A DNA stretch of 64,000 bases from Caenorhabditis elegans (lineage: Eukaryota > Nematoda > Chromadorea > Rhabditida > Rhabditidae): positions 4,526,001 through 4,590,000 of the forward strand of contig NC_003284.9 of assembly GCF_000002985.6 (NCBI RefSeq). Reading direction: 5' to 3'. A model generated the notes under the pieces. That model saw only the letters and a list, made by a program, of their open reading frames with translations. It did no database searches and was not told the DNA's origin. Positions 13,191 through 24,514 of this stretch are shown here, in pieces. Every line of letters begins with the position of its first letter. The stretch's first letter is position 1. Position numbers and translations under genes: made by a program.

Positions 13191-15984
13191 ATTAGTTTTC
13201 AGCTCTAGAAGTCGGGGGCCGCGCCGGAGGTGCTGGTAATGATATCACTTGTATTCTAACACATTTCTCTAATATGACATTAAAGAAATATATCAAAACA
13301 TATTCAAAGCAAAGAAACATTTTTTTAATTAAAAAAACCCATAACGTTAAGGAGAGTAATTTGGGTAACAAGTTTTCTTAAAATTTGAAATATTCAAGCC
13401 ATTCAAGAACAATGCAAACTGTTTGAAATATTATTTTCTGTTGCCATTTTCTAACCATGTTTTCTTTTTTAAAATTGCGATTCCTTTCTCTATTCTTAAA
13501 ACTTTCAGATATGACTTGCCTAATCAATGAAAGGTGTTACTTAGAAAAAGGACAGTGGCTAACATTGTGTTATTCCAATTATTTATTACACGAAAAATAC
13601 ATCATTTTTTTTATTCAGATTCACAGAACCCTACAAAAGAATGAAATTTTTCAACTTTTCCTCGAAACTTTTTCAATTTCTTATAATCGAGTCTGGAACT
13701 TTTCTAATCAAAATTGTATAAATAATTTGACAAATGTTAAAACACTTCATTATTTTCCATTATTTTTGGTGCCCACAAATTTTTCAGCAGTAGTTGTAAA
13801 TATTAATTAAATATAAAGCTTTCTATACATTCGTAGGAAAATTTTACGACACACAAAAATTGTTTTCTATTTTATTGTGTAGACTTTGTTTTACATACCC
13901 GAATTTTTCCTAGATATTTGTTGTTTAAAGGTGGAGTACCGTCAGTTGGGAAATTAATTTAACGACTTTTAAGAACCCCCAAATAGCACAAAAAACTCCT
14001 TGAAATTTTTTTATTATATAAAATACTTAAACCGGCTGATGTTCTTTATTATTTTATTGAAATGAATAGGAAAGATAATAATACAATACTGGATATAGTT
14101 CAGTTTTTAGTTTTCACCTATCAAGATTTTGGAAGTCGGAAAATGTTTCTACTATTTTTCAAATTTAACTATGTTTAGCTCTTTGTTTGTTTGAACATAC
14201 GTTAAAACCTGCAGCAAACTACGAAATTTAATTTATTGAAAAATCTTTAAAAAATTAGAAGTTTTTTTTTTTGAAATTATATTTTGCTATGCCAGACATT
14301 ACGTGTACCACAAATATTTTCTAAAATAAAATGTATTTTGTTCTATTCTTTAGTTTTGCCACTCTTTAGTTTTTAGAACTTTTGATTTTAAATTATATAT
14401 GTAAATTATCGTCATTTTCAGTAATGTCCTTTTCCGTGTCATTAAATATCTATACCAGAAATGATTCCGACTTTTTAATTATACATAACAAAAATATTAG
14501 AAACATCAGAATCCCGCACTTCCTGCTGCAAACTAGATACTGTTTTCAAAAATTCCTTCGTGTTTTCAAAACATGGCACCTGTCTAGGCGGTAGTCTAGT
14601 GTGAATATGACATCTTCACATAGCCGTCAACAAAACTGAAATTCTTCGAATGTTTGAAAAGAAAACGGAACGGCGAGAGCACATTTCCCCAAATTTGATA
14701 ATGAAAGTCAGCTGTTCTTCAAACAATATGACGCGAGGTTTAAGTTCAACATCAGCAATTCTAAACCTGACAAACTGAAGCATGTTTCCAGTTTGTTTCA
14801 TTTGTGATTCCAAGTATGTAACGTCATAATTTCAAGAACGTTCCATTAGTGTTGATAACAAAATAACATAATTTGTGAGGTTGCCGTCTGAATTTGTGTA
14901 ATTTGTCTAAAAAAGGAAATTATCTTTAAACTGCTCTAAAATAAAATAAAAGAGACAATTAGTTCATTCGAGAAACGCTATTAGGTTTATTGACGACATT
15001 TTGATTTTCGGCTTTGCAGTATTTATAGTCAAGCAACACAAAAACAATTTTTGCATTCAGTGTAGGGTTTCCATTAAAAAAGGATCTGACACCTGCCTTG
15101 AACCTTGGCGCCTCACGTTGGTCTCCACGCCTTGATTCTGTATTCTGTATTTTGGCGTCAGCCAAAAGCTTAGTGTTTGCACCAGATAGTGCGATAGGCG
15201 GGTTTTTCACAGCGGCCGATATTTTATGAGTTCCGCGCAGCACTGTTCAAAAAGATCGGCGGGAGGCAGGCGGAAGTCGCCGTGAAGAGTGAATGAAATC
15301 CTTAATTTGTATTTACTGTCAAAAGTTCTCCCTATCACTTTATCTTTCATAACTCGTAATCAACTATAATGCGTTATCTAAGCATTATAAGTGTTCAAAC
15401 ATGTGCCATTTTATAATTTTTCTTTGAAAAACTGAAATGTTTCCTAAAATTTGGCATTTTACCGAAACTTTAACAAAAATATGACATCTGGTTAGGTATG
15501 TTAAAATTTTATATTTGGAATCATACAACATTCAATGCTATATTTGAACTTTCAGACATTCCATCATTAAATAGTAGACCCATAAAAGTTCTGCAAGTGC
15601 AAATACCCGTGAAACTCCTAGTTCAAAAAGTTGTCAGTCATCTTTTAGTCTGCGGTTGTCATTTTGAATGTTGGGTGAAACAAATCCCGCAAGTTTTTAT
15701 GATGTCACTCTCCATTGAAACGTCGCCCACGATTAGAAATAGACAAGAGGAGGTTGTAGATTTGTGAACCCTACATATTGAATTCTCCTATTTTTTTTTT
15801 TGAATGTCAAGTCTACTTTTGTCCTAGTAGTAGACGTTGTATCTTGATGGGAACGTTTTGATTCTATAATAAAGCATCCGGTGTTGTATAAAGGCCCTTA
15901 ATCAAGCTGTGTCAGACTATCGTGACGAATAAAGGTCATGGCATAACATGGAAGGGGGGTTCCAATCTAAAAATTAAAATATAA

Positions 15985-16100
15985 ATTGAGTGAAATCAGA
16001 TTTGAACCCAGTCACATAGTCATCCATCTTTTTTGGGTTAGGTCAGACCAACACGTCACTGCTCGATTCGCTCGGTTACGCGGTGCCAAGAAAATACTCG
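15985..16100 (-). repeat. tRNA-like (SINE-like) fragment
   Basis: On the minus strand a B-box-like GGGTTCAAATCTG (complement of 15997-16009) is preceded by sequence with a possible diverged A-box. No full cloverleaf is evident, so this is more likely a tRNA-derived repeat than a functional tRNA. Confidence 0.35.
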
Positions 16101-18875
16101 ACATTATCGGAGGGAGTCTAGTCAGAAAACCGCGAACCTTTTCCGAAAAAATAAGGAATAGGAAATTGTGAAGGAGACACTCAAGCACGCAAAAAAAACT
16201 TTTCGCTTCCGAGAGCAAAAAATCGCGGGCGATTCGAAGCATCAGAAGGCACAAACAACCCCGCGCGAAAATTCGATCATAACTCAAAACAATTTTGAAA
16301 TTCGAAAGAAAACGTATATTTTCTTGCATCGGTTTTTTTCCTGAACGTCATAGGTTTCCTGTACCTTGTCCTGTTAAGATTTACCAGTTATTTTTGGATA
16401 AACGACGCTAATATCAATATTCATAGCTATATTCATGTGAAGTTCTCCTTTGTTAAGGAACATCACAAATCATATCTTTTCTGATTTTTCCGTTCACATA
16501 GAGTGATGCAGTTGATTAGTGAACATTGAGGATGTGCATTCAAAAAACGCCAGAATCACTGACCGGAAATTTGAATACATTAAAACCAAAGTTTTCCAAT
16601 TGTACGTGTGTTCAGCAAAGTCTGCTAGCTGATTTCTGATAGAGAATTTGATCGACAGACGGATAAAGTGATGTCAACTCTGGGAAACGTGTAATGTGAT
16701 TTTGTATATTAGCATACTATCTAAAAATATTTTACGGCGGAGTAGTGGGAAAATTGCTTTAAAATACTCATTCAATTCAAAAAAACAAATTGAATGTTGG
16801 AACGTTCACCTAATTCAATTTGAATTTTCGAGTTTTCGGAGAGGTTTTGTAAAAAAGTTTTTAAATCTTTTTTAAACTTATTTTTAGGTCACCTGTGATT
16901 CGCGATATGTAAATAATGTGTATTGTGGTTGTGTTCGTACGTGGAAAATAAGATGTATGAAATCAACAAAAATATTTTAAAATTATATATACCATGCTGA
17001 TTCGTTGTGTAAAAAATATACATTCTACCCTCAACTTTCACAAATTTTCACATTTTCAGAGCGATATTATTTTAAAATTAGAAGAAAGTTTTTGTGATGT
17101 TTGAAATATACTCAACGAAATTATTGATTGATTTTCGTGTTTGGTACGTAATTTAAAAATAATTTTATAGACTTCAGTGTGCCCGAGTTTCACACTAGAA
17201 CACATATTCTACACAATCTCAAAAATCGACCTATTATTAAAACAAACTATTTTGAGGATCACAAAAAACTCTCATAAATTTCACATATTTTTTGAATTTG
17301 TGTTACGCATGCATATTTTTCAAACCGCGAATCACCTGCGGTGTACTTTTTTTTTCAAAGTTTCTCATTGTCATTTGAAGGTCCTGTGGGAAAATAATTA
17401 AAAGTCATTCCTCTGTTGAAATTCTTCCAGATTTATGTCCTAAAACGATCAGTGTTTTAGATTTATTCGAAAAAAGGCGCAAACTCAGTTTTTACCACTT
17501 TTTGAAATTTACAATTTTTCTAAATTTTTCAAAAAAGTTGTAATGGTCATCATGGCAACTTCCTACAGACGTTACTGAATCATTTTAGAATAGAGAAATT
17601 ATGGTACTGACAATGCAAGCTTAAAATTCAACATTAATTTTGTGAAAACGGAAAGTGGTGCAATTTTTTTCGAGATTTTTTTCTGTACCAGACGATCGAT
17701 TATAGCAGTTTCTTGCATTGGAAGTACATATCTTTTTAAATATTTTTTCATATTTTCACAAAATTCCGACTGACGCAATCTGGCTATTTATTTAGAGCCA
17801 CCACGCAAAAATAAGTTAAGAATAGACAAAAATTGTAAGGTAACGCTGTGTTTTGGCTCTCGTGTAATCTTTTATTTTGTACCAGTATTGCATTGAAAAT
17901 AGGATCAAGATCCTTTCAATTTATTTAATTTATTTTTTCTTTCTTATTGTCTTTTTCTAACCTCTTCTTTTCACTAGGTGATTGCATCATAAAACCTGAA
18001 AATATAAGAAAGAAAGCACCAGTTAGTTAACATGTTTTTCTGCTCTGAAAAGATTTTGATAGTTCTATGTTTCATTCATTCATTTTCAGCTGCTCAAGTT
18101 AATTTTTCTGACACTGAATATTTCAGCCGCACACGTTTTACTGGAAGTTTATTTCCGGCGGCATGCCATTTAAATTTTTACGTCTGGTTTTTAGTACGTC
18201 TTCAATCATTCGGCCCCACGCAGACTGATCCCTGATTTCTTAACCGAACAGAATACTCACCGAACCCTCATCAACACCTTACCTACGGTAGATTCGCGCC
18301 AAGGTGGTGGAGCGGCCGTCAGTTACGCCCCGCCCAATTGTATTTTATTCCTTTTTTCTTTCTCAATGTCTCTTTTAGCTGCACAATATTTCATAGTAGG
18401 AGGACTCAAGAAGAACATGAGCCCAATGTCCTCAGAGGACGGACGCCACGCCTACTTAACAAACATATATTTAAACGGCTGTGTTGAAACTAAAATTATC
18501 CATTCTTCAGCAGATTTCCTTCCTTTTTTTTAGTAACGTTCCTAGGTTTATGTGACTTCTCATTTTTTAAAAGTGTATATTCTTTTACCTTATAGACTTT
18601 GGTGGTCTGTTAGAAAAAGCCATGTAAATGAGCTCATGACTCAATGCTCAATTACCATATAGTGATGCAAAACTGGAGTTTTTAGACTTGCATCTTTTTT
18701 CCACTTAGACACCCAGTTTCTCTGTGCAAACAGATTCATCATCACGAGAATTTTCTTTGAGTTCATCGTTTTTTTATAAATATCTTCCACAACCAACCAT
18801 CATTCATTTTCATTTCGCTTCCATTCTGAATCCACACTTTCTGTTTTTAGAAATCTTCAAACGGCGTACTACATA

Positions 18876-19418
18876 ATGTCCATCAAGGTCCTTATTTTTG
18901 TTGCTCTCCTTGTCATCGCCTTCCAGTTTGCCAGCGTCACCGAGGCTCGAAACGCTCCACCGATGACCCGTATTCAGGTAACATCATTTTCTCAAAACTA
19001 AATCAAGTTTCAAGATAGATATGTCTAAAATAAGACTTCCTCATTAATTATCCCCTCAAATATAGAAAACAGAGAGAAAAATCATCGAAACGGAAAATTT
19101 GTATTTGTAGGTTACTCCTTTTTCTAGTTTGTGAAAAATGTGTGGCATTTTGAATCTGTAGGTGGTGCAGATGTAGGGACAAAATATACGAAATTGCATA
19201 TGAAAGCAAACAAAAAGTTTCAAGTGACATCATTCGAAACTAAACTTTAAAATGTTGAGTCTAGATTTAACTAGATTTAAGATAGCTTGAAAATTATAAA
19301 TACTTTTTTCATTCAGGAAGTCTTCCGCAGTCTCATGGCACCAGAAGAAATTCGTGGGAAAAAGTACTACCAGCAGTACGTCCCAAATGCTGAAAACCAA
19401 TACTTCACCGAATGGTAG
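18876..19418 (+). CDS. 67-aa secreted peptide precursor (possible neuropeptide)
   Basis: Two exons of 102 nt each (18876-18977, 19317-19418) join through a canonical gtaaca donor and ttcattcag acceptor. The first 24-25 residues (MSIKVLIFVALLVIAFQFAS...) form a clear signal peptide ending near VTEA. The remaining roughly 42 residues contain no cysteine. They include an EIRGKKYY site, a classical Gly-Lys-Lys amidation/cleavage signal, and end QYFTEW. An acceptor-like ctgtttttag lies 26 nt upstream of the ATG (possible trans-splice site), and AATAAA at 19645 supports a real transcript. I do not recognise the family. Secretion is well supported; neuropeptide function is inference from the GKK site only. 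It could equally be an antimicrobial or structural secreted peptide. The convergent neighbour on the minus strand is the Ly6-type gene. Confidence 0.75.
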
Positions 19419-19563
19419 TTAAATCGAGCGTTTTTCTTTTTGCACCAAACCACCAATCATCAACCAAATCATTCACATTTTCTCACTTTAATTATTACCA
19501 TCTCCTTCACCCTTCCAAAGAGTCATGACAATGATATTAATACCAATAATAATATTAATACAA

Positions 19564-19588
19564 ATAATAATAATAATAATAATAATAT
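19564..19588. repeat. AAT trinucleotide microsatellite
   Basis: Near-perfect (AAT)n run in the likely 3' UTR of the 67-aa peptide gene, with imperfect units extending upstream to about 19545. Confidence 0.75.
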
Positions 19589-19644
19589 TTTCTCCTCCAA
19601 GTTTAGCGAACTCATTTTAAGTTGCCACTAAAAGTCGCATTACA

Positions 19645-19650
19645 AATAAA
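19645..19650 (+). terminator. Poly(A) signal of the 67-aa peptide gene
   Basis: AATAAA 227 nt after the stop codon. It lies only 57 bp from the stop codon of the convergent minus-strand Ly6 gene. Confidence 0.6.
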
Positions 19651-19706
19651 TGACAAGAGAGCATGTGTTAATAAAAAATGTTAATTGCACGTTGTTCGAT
19701 TCTCAG

Positions 19707-21835
19707 TCAACCGAATAGAAATAATAAAGTATGAAGCACGATGAATATGAGGAAAGTTGACGCAACCACAGGATTCGAAGCAGGATTACAGTAGTCATTG
19801 AAGCATGTGCATTTTAGAACCCGGGTGCCGAACAGCGACGTTTGCTCACACATATCTACGCCTGTAAATTATATGCTTAACGATGTAAGCTGGGTCTAGA
19901 AGTACAAACTTACCACCAAATGGAAGAATTGCACAACCTCGTATCATTGAAATAATACTTCTTTCTCGATCGACAAACATTCCCACTGAAAAAATTATAA
20001 ATTACAATGTCGACAAATAATGGTTTCCTACAAGTTTATTATAATTTAACTATTTGTATTTGAAAACTACAGTGATGTACCAATGCTCAAATTTTCTGAA
20101 AGTATAAAGTTTTCAAAGGCTTGACATTTTATCGAAACTTCCTCCATAATTTCTGAAAAAATCTGAAATTTTTTCAGAAATTATCTATAAAAAATTTCCA
20201 CTGACACGGAAACACTCTCAATCATAAGATCACACTAACTGGCATTTAAAAATTACTAAATAGCTGAGCCCGCCGGGGAGATGCTTCTGAAACTCTTCCG
20301 AGCAATTTTCCTGAAAAACCGTAAAAATTCCAGTTTAAAGATCCTAAGTACAAATTTTATTTCAGCAAATAAGCACCGAATCTTCATAGGTAATTTGTTG
20401 GAACTAATTTTAGAATCGTTTCTTTGGAGATCTAAGATTTTTATCAACACTCTTTTTAATATTTTTTCGGAAACAACCAGAGAACGATAATTGGTAAGTT
20501 GTCCGCTAATTTATGTACTATCAAGAAATCAAACAGTCCAAAACTACTACAATTATGAATAACAATTTTTATTGTGTTTCCATAGTTACCAATTTTTTTA
20601 AGTAGTGCAAATGTTTTTTTGAATTAATTAATGTTAATAGTTCAAGTTTTTCAGCTGCAATCAATAAATTTTCAAAGAAAAATGAAACATCTAGAAAGAA
20701 CCTGCTAGTTCAATTATAAACTTCTGAAAAAAAACGCAGTTCATAAAATAGTTAAAGCTGGTGCTTGTTTAAAGTAGACAATCGTACTTTGATGTATCTA
20801 TTTTACTTGAATTGCAAGTTGTTTTGCAAAAACTGAAAGTTGGGCCAAAGTGTTTCAAACATATTCCGCTTTATTTAAACTTTTTCAAAAACGCTTCCGT
20901 ATTTTTGGCTTTGAACCAAACATATATTCCGATTGGAAGATTATGTATGAGTTTATTGAAACGTAAAAAGCGGGTATGAAAAAGGAAACCAAAAGCTAGT
21001 CTGTGACAAATTCCTATGATCCAAAATAGAGTGTACCAATTTAGAAACACATTATAAGAAGGTGGCTAAAATAGGAATGCATTTGAAAAACTACACTACC
21101 GATCAGAGCAGAGATTTTTTTAATAGAAGTTGTTCAAAATAATATTTTCCTATATGTTGTACAAAGGTTTCAGCTTGAAATTTATACAGAAATGCAAAAA
21201 TTGTGTACTTGTAAAAGTAACTTTACAGGAAATACAAAACATTACAAGTTGCTCTAAATGTTATCTAAAAGATACATCAACCAACTTCAGCAGCTTTCGA
21301 ACTAACAACCACAGTAGTTGCAAAAGTTGGGTAAAATTGGTAAAATTAAAGAATTTTTTTCAGTTGAACAAAAACGTGCACTGAATGACCACCAAAAATT
21401 GATAAAAAATGCCAGAAAGCCAATAAAATGTGGACGAAAGAAATTGGTTTTTAAAAGTGCGCTATATAGTCGAAACGTTGCTAAAACTAGGTTGAAAAGT
21501 TGCTAAATTTGATCGAGAAGTGTGACAAATTTTACATACTACATGGGACCTTGCATATTTTCCAAAACGTCAAAAAGCTGAGTTTTCCATCCAATTTGAT
21601 ATTCATTTTTAATATTTCAAAAACAGAGAGGCATACTTTTATCAACTCCTCCTGATAACACAGCAATCTTCACGCATCCAAAAAATCCGTACTGACATGA
21701 AGTTGCACTGTAAACACACTCGGTTCCTTGTGAAGATGTGCATTCGTAGCAGTTTATACTTTTTGTGTTTTTGACGACGAGAACAAGAAATAATATGAAA
21801 ACAAGAACTGAGTTCTTGGGAGACCGTAGCCGCAT
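19707..21835 (-). CDS. Ly6/uPAR-domain protein, probably GPI-anchored
   Basis: Three exons on the minus strand (21637-21835, 19914-19985, 19707-19861) join in frame to 141 aa. A signal peptide (residues 1-26) precedes a cysteine-rich domain starting INCYECTSS. Ten cysteines lie at about 29, 32, 40, 47, 54, 84, 95, 108, 110 and 115, ending with the three-finger signature CTCFNDYCN. The last roughly 20 residues (VASTFLIFIVLHTLLFLFG) are hydrophobic with no cytoplasmic tail, as in GPI-attachment signals. Family members are extracellular and often modulate receptors or channels at the surface of neurons; no specific partner can be read here. The start is the only ATG that places the signal peptide in frame. 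Intron 1 is 1.65 kb. Its 3' end converges with the 67-aa peptide gene. Confidence 0.85.
19986..21636. other. 1.65-kb intron 1 of the Ly6-type gene
   Basis: AT-rich with no convincing exon. Short open frames at 20256-20490 and 21130-21506 have no splice or homology support. Confidence 0.5.
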
Positions 21836-22363
21836 ATTCCGGGAAATGTACAGACGCGTTCAGTGATGGTCGGTATTATTTGAACAGCATCCTAACATAT
21901 TCTGACTAATACATATGTTATGGTCATTTCTATGAATGCATGTAATCGTCGTTTGCTTTTCAACACCATCTTCCTCCTCCGTCTGGAAGTGCAACGCATC
22001 GAAACGCCCATCCCTTATTTGTACTTTAGATGCTTTTTCTCGAAGCATATTGTGCTGTACAGTATAGTCAATTAACAGGTGAATTCCCATCAGATACATG
22101 CATCCGTGAGAAAATGACAATTGGCACACAGCGGGTAACTTAAACTACCTACACGAGCGTCTCCAGCTCATCTTAATATAGCTCCTCAATAGGCTCACTC
22201 AGTGTTCTTATTCATATAAATCGGATAATCGACGAGTGCAGTATCGAGATGTCGAGCAAAAGTGTTGTCCTTGAATAATGATTGTGTGAACCTATTTACC
22301 CGAGGTCATGAGAAAAGTCAATTGGGGAGTTCGGCTGTCATTAAGAAATTGCAACACGACTTG

Positions 22364-22570
22364 GGTACTTGTGTAGTATACCTGGCCCTAAAATATTGAC
22401 CATTTTGAAAATTGTGGGTGACCCTTTTTGTATAATACTTATTAGACCTGGGATTCGTGTATTTTCAAGCCTAAAACAAATCAATCCCACGTTTCAATCA
22501 AATAATCCTGTTAAAGTAAATGAGTGGAAAATTTATTGGAAAATATTTTTGGGCCAGGTACCACAAATTG
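22364..22570. mobile_element. MITE, GGTACTTGTGTAGTATACC family, copy 1
   Basis: The left end ggtacttgtgtagtatacctggccc (22364-22388) is mirrored by an eroded right end gggccaggtaccacaaatt (about 22551-22569). The interior near the left end (accattttgaaaatt) matches, in inverse orientation, the right interior of the copy at 57865-58084. It has no coding capacity, as expected for a non-autonomous DNA transposon. Confidence 0.7.
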
Positions 22571-24118
22571 TAGAGTTTAGTTTAAAAGATTAACTGGAAC
22601 TTAGTTTTGTCAAAAATTATAAATGATTTTCACCTGTTGTATGGTAAATTAGGATGATTATTGGAAACGAAAAAAATTATTCGTTTTACACTGTGTGACA
22701 CAAACTCTAAATTTTTCAAAAAAGTTTTGGATTCAATATTGTGAAGCTTTAATTTCAAACAATTTCCAAAGTTGACACATTTTGATCTCCACTTGATTTA
22801 AAATATCGACAACTTCTTAGCCACAAGATTAACCAATCAAAAAACGTCCTCAAACAGTCTGAATGAGCTCTATTGTCTAATGTGCACTCATCTATATAAT
22901 CCATCCGCGTAATTACAAACTCCGCGATTCTGAGTCCTCTCTATTATTTTATACAAACCCCACAGTCGGCCGATGAGAAGTATGAACAGGCAAACTATAG
23001 GTGTGGTATGCGTAGAAAATATAGCTGCTTTATCTTTCGATGCCATCCGGTTATCGACAAATCATCTGTCTTTCCCATCCCGGTGCCCCCCGTTGGCTGA
23101 ATCGTAAAAGGATATAACCACGAGTTGACCTTTACAGTACACATAATGCATGTATTGCTTATTAGTGCGAACCCCCTTAATACGCAAGAAACATGGAAAA
23201 TCTACATCAGCGTGTCTCCGTTACCCTCTGTTTGCCATCTTGAAGTACCTTACTGTATTTGAGCACACCCGATTCTCGGGATGGAAAAGACAGTAAGGAG
23301 GAAGTTGGAGTACAATGGAATGCATTATACCTGCACCTCCTTCATTGGTTCCTGGATGCCGAGAGCAACAACAAAGTGGCCGACACCCGGCAAAAGGGGG
23401 GTCATTGGCATAGGTGTCTCATTTTTCTTGTACTACCACAACCCGCCTATTCAATTTGGTTAGCAAGAAGGTAGTGCTGATATTACAATAGAGTCAGAGA
23501 TGATGAGTGTCTTTGGGAAAAATACCGGCTCTTGAAATTGTATAAGAAAATGGAGATGGATGTAATTATAAGAGTGTCATTGTATTGTTGTGTGCTTTTG
23601 AGTTGAGCTCTTTTGGGTTCTTCCTGGTAAGTCTAATAAACTGGTGAGATGACTAGGAAAACTTATATTTTTTAAGCAGAATCACAGAAGTCACGGAAAG
23701 CATTAGTAACGGAACACACCCTCAAAAAAGTAAGAGATCATCTTAAGGAGCAACCAACTCTGCAGGAGGAAGAAAATTCACCTAATGCTGTTGAGTAGAG
23801 TGGAAGTTATTTCCGGCGTCTGTCACGAGCATATTCCCCCTTGATCGTAAAAGTTATGAGTTGGCAGTGCCATGTGTGGTTGGCGAAGCTTAAAGCTTTT
23901 GTTCACGTAAACTGAATTTTTGGGAATCTTGAAAAATCTGAAAAACTTAGAATGAAATTACTAAAAACTACTCAATGGAGATTCCCTGTTTGTTGTAAAA
24001 GCAGACCAATCGAGACAAAAAAAACTTTATCCGGCGCGCCGACGCGCCGACGTGATGTCAGATGGTAATCGTGCATTAGCTGCCCTCGTGATTCCCTCCG
24101 ACCCCCTTGTTCGATCGG

Positions 24119-24514
24119 TTAGACAACTTTGAATATAAAAAACATGGTAAGATAGAAAGGAAGAGGACAACTCCCACTTGTCGATGGTAGTGTTGTTTTG
24201 CTTGAGGAACGAAGAAGACGATCGCTGTCTACTGCTGCCAACTTCCTTAGACGGTTTGCACTAGTGAAGGACATATAGCAATTTTCGGTTGAAGCAACTC
24301 CCGTCGCTTGGAGAGTCTTAGTCCGGCTGGCCGGCGGCGGCGCTGCGCCCCCCGGTGGCGTAACATTCCGGTTTTCAAAATTTTCGCGAACAACGATGTC
24401 AACGGCTATCACATTGTCCATCAACACGTCTGCGAGTCTTCGGGCAATGTTATCTTTGTAAGGAATACAAAATGGTAAAAACCTGAAATTGAAAAGATTT
24501 TCGGTCGCGCACAT
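24119..24514 (-). CDS. Candidate orphan exon, unknown product
   Basis: A minus-strand open frame of 131 codons ends at 24119. A strong acceptor-like cttttcaatttcag ends at about 24484, after which the frame runs open: FLPFCIPYKDNIARRLADV, a VIAVDIVVRENFENRN stretch, then a Pro/Ala-rich insert and a Ser/Arg-rich tail. The local GC content is well above the surroundings. I cannot find a confident upstream exon, a known domain or a poly(A) signal. Alternatively this is GC-rich regulatory DNA with a chance open frame. Confidence 0.25.
   Translation of the reverse strand: MCATENLFNFRFLPFCIPYKDNIARRLADVLMDNVIAVDIVVRENFENRNVTPPGGAAPPPASRTKTLQATGVASTENCYMSFTSANRLRKLAAVDSDRLLRSSSKTTLPSTSGSCPLPFYLTMFFIFKVV

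Larger units (their letters stand above)
11480..18840. other. Intergenic region, nhr-35 to the 67-aa peptide gene
   Basis: No supported gene. It contains diverged palindromic repeat pieces (around 13930-14280, 16736-16880, 17440-17660), a gtactgtag-type degenerate array (13105-13190), a tRNA-like fragment on the minus strand (about 15985-16100) and a GC-richer block at 15090-15300 including ggcgggaggcaggcgg. Open frames such as 13457-13810 and 18032-18235 lack splice support. A GC-rich stretch at 18270-18450 may be promoter for the downstream peptide gene. Confidence 0.45.

Noticed and set aside
14616-14813. Minus-strand frame containing LQFVRF, resembling an RFamide peptide
   Set aside because: There is no following Gly-Lys/Arg processing site and no signal peptide, so it is not a credible FLP precursor.
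18032-18235. 67-codon frame starting with a signal-peptide-like sequence
   Set aside because: No splice sites or poly(A) signal support it, and the part after the hydrophobic start shows no domain or codon bias. Likely chance in AT-rich DNA.
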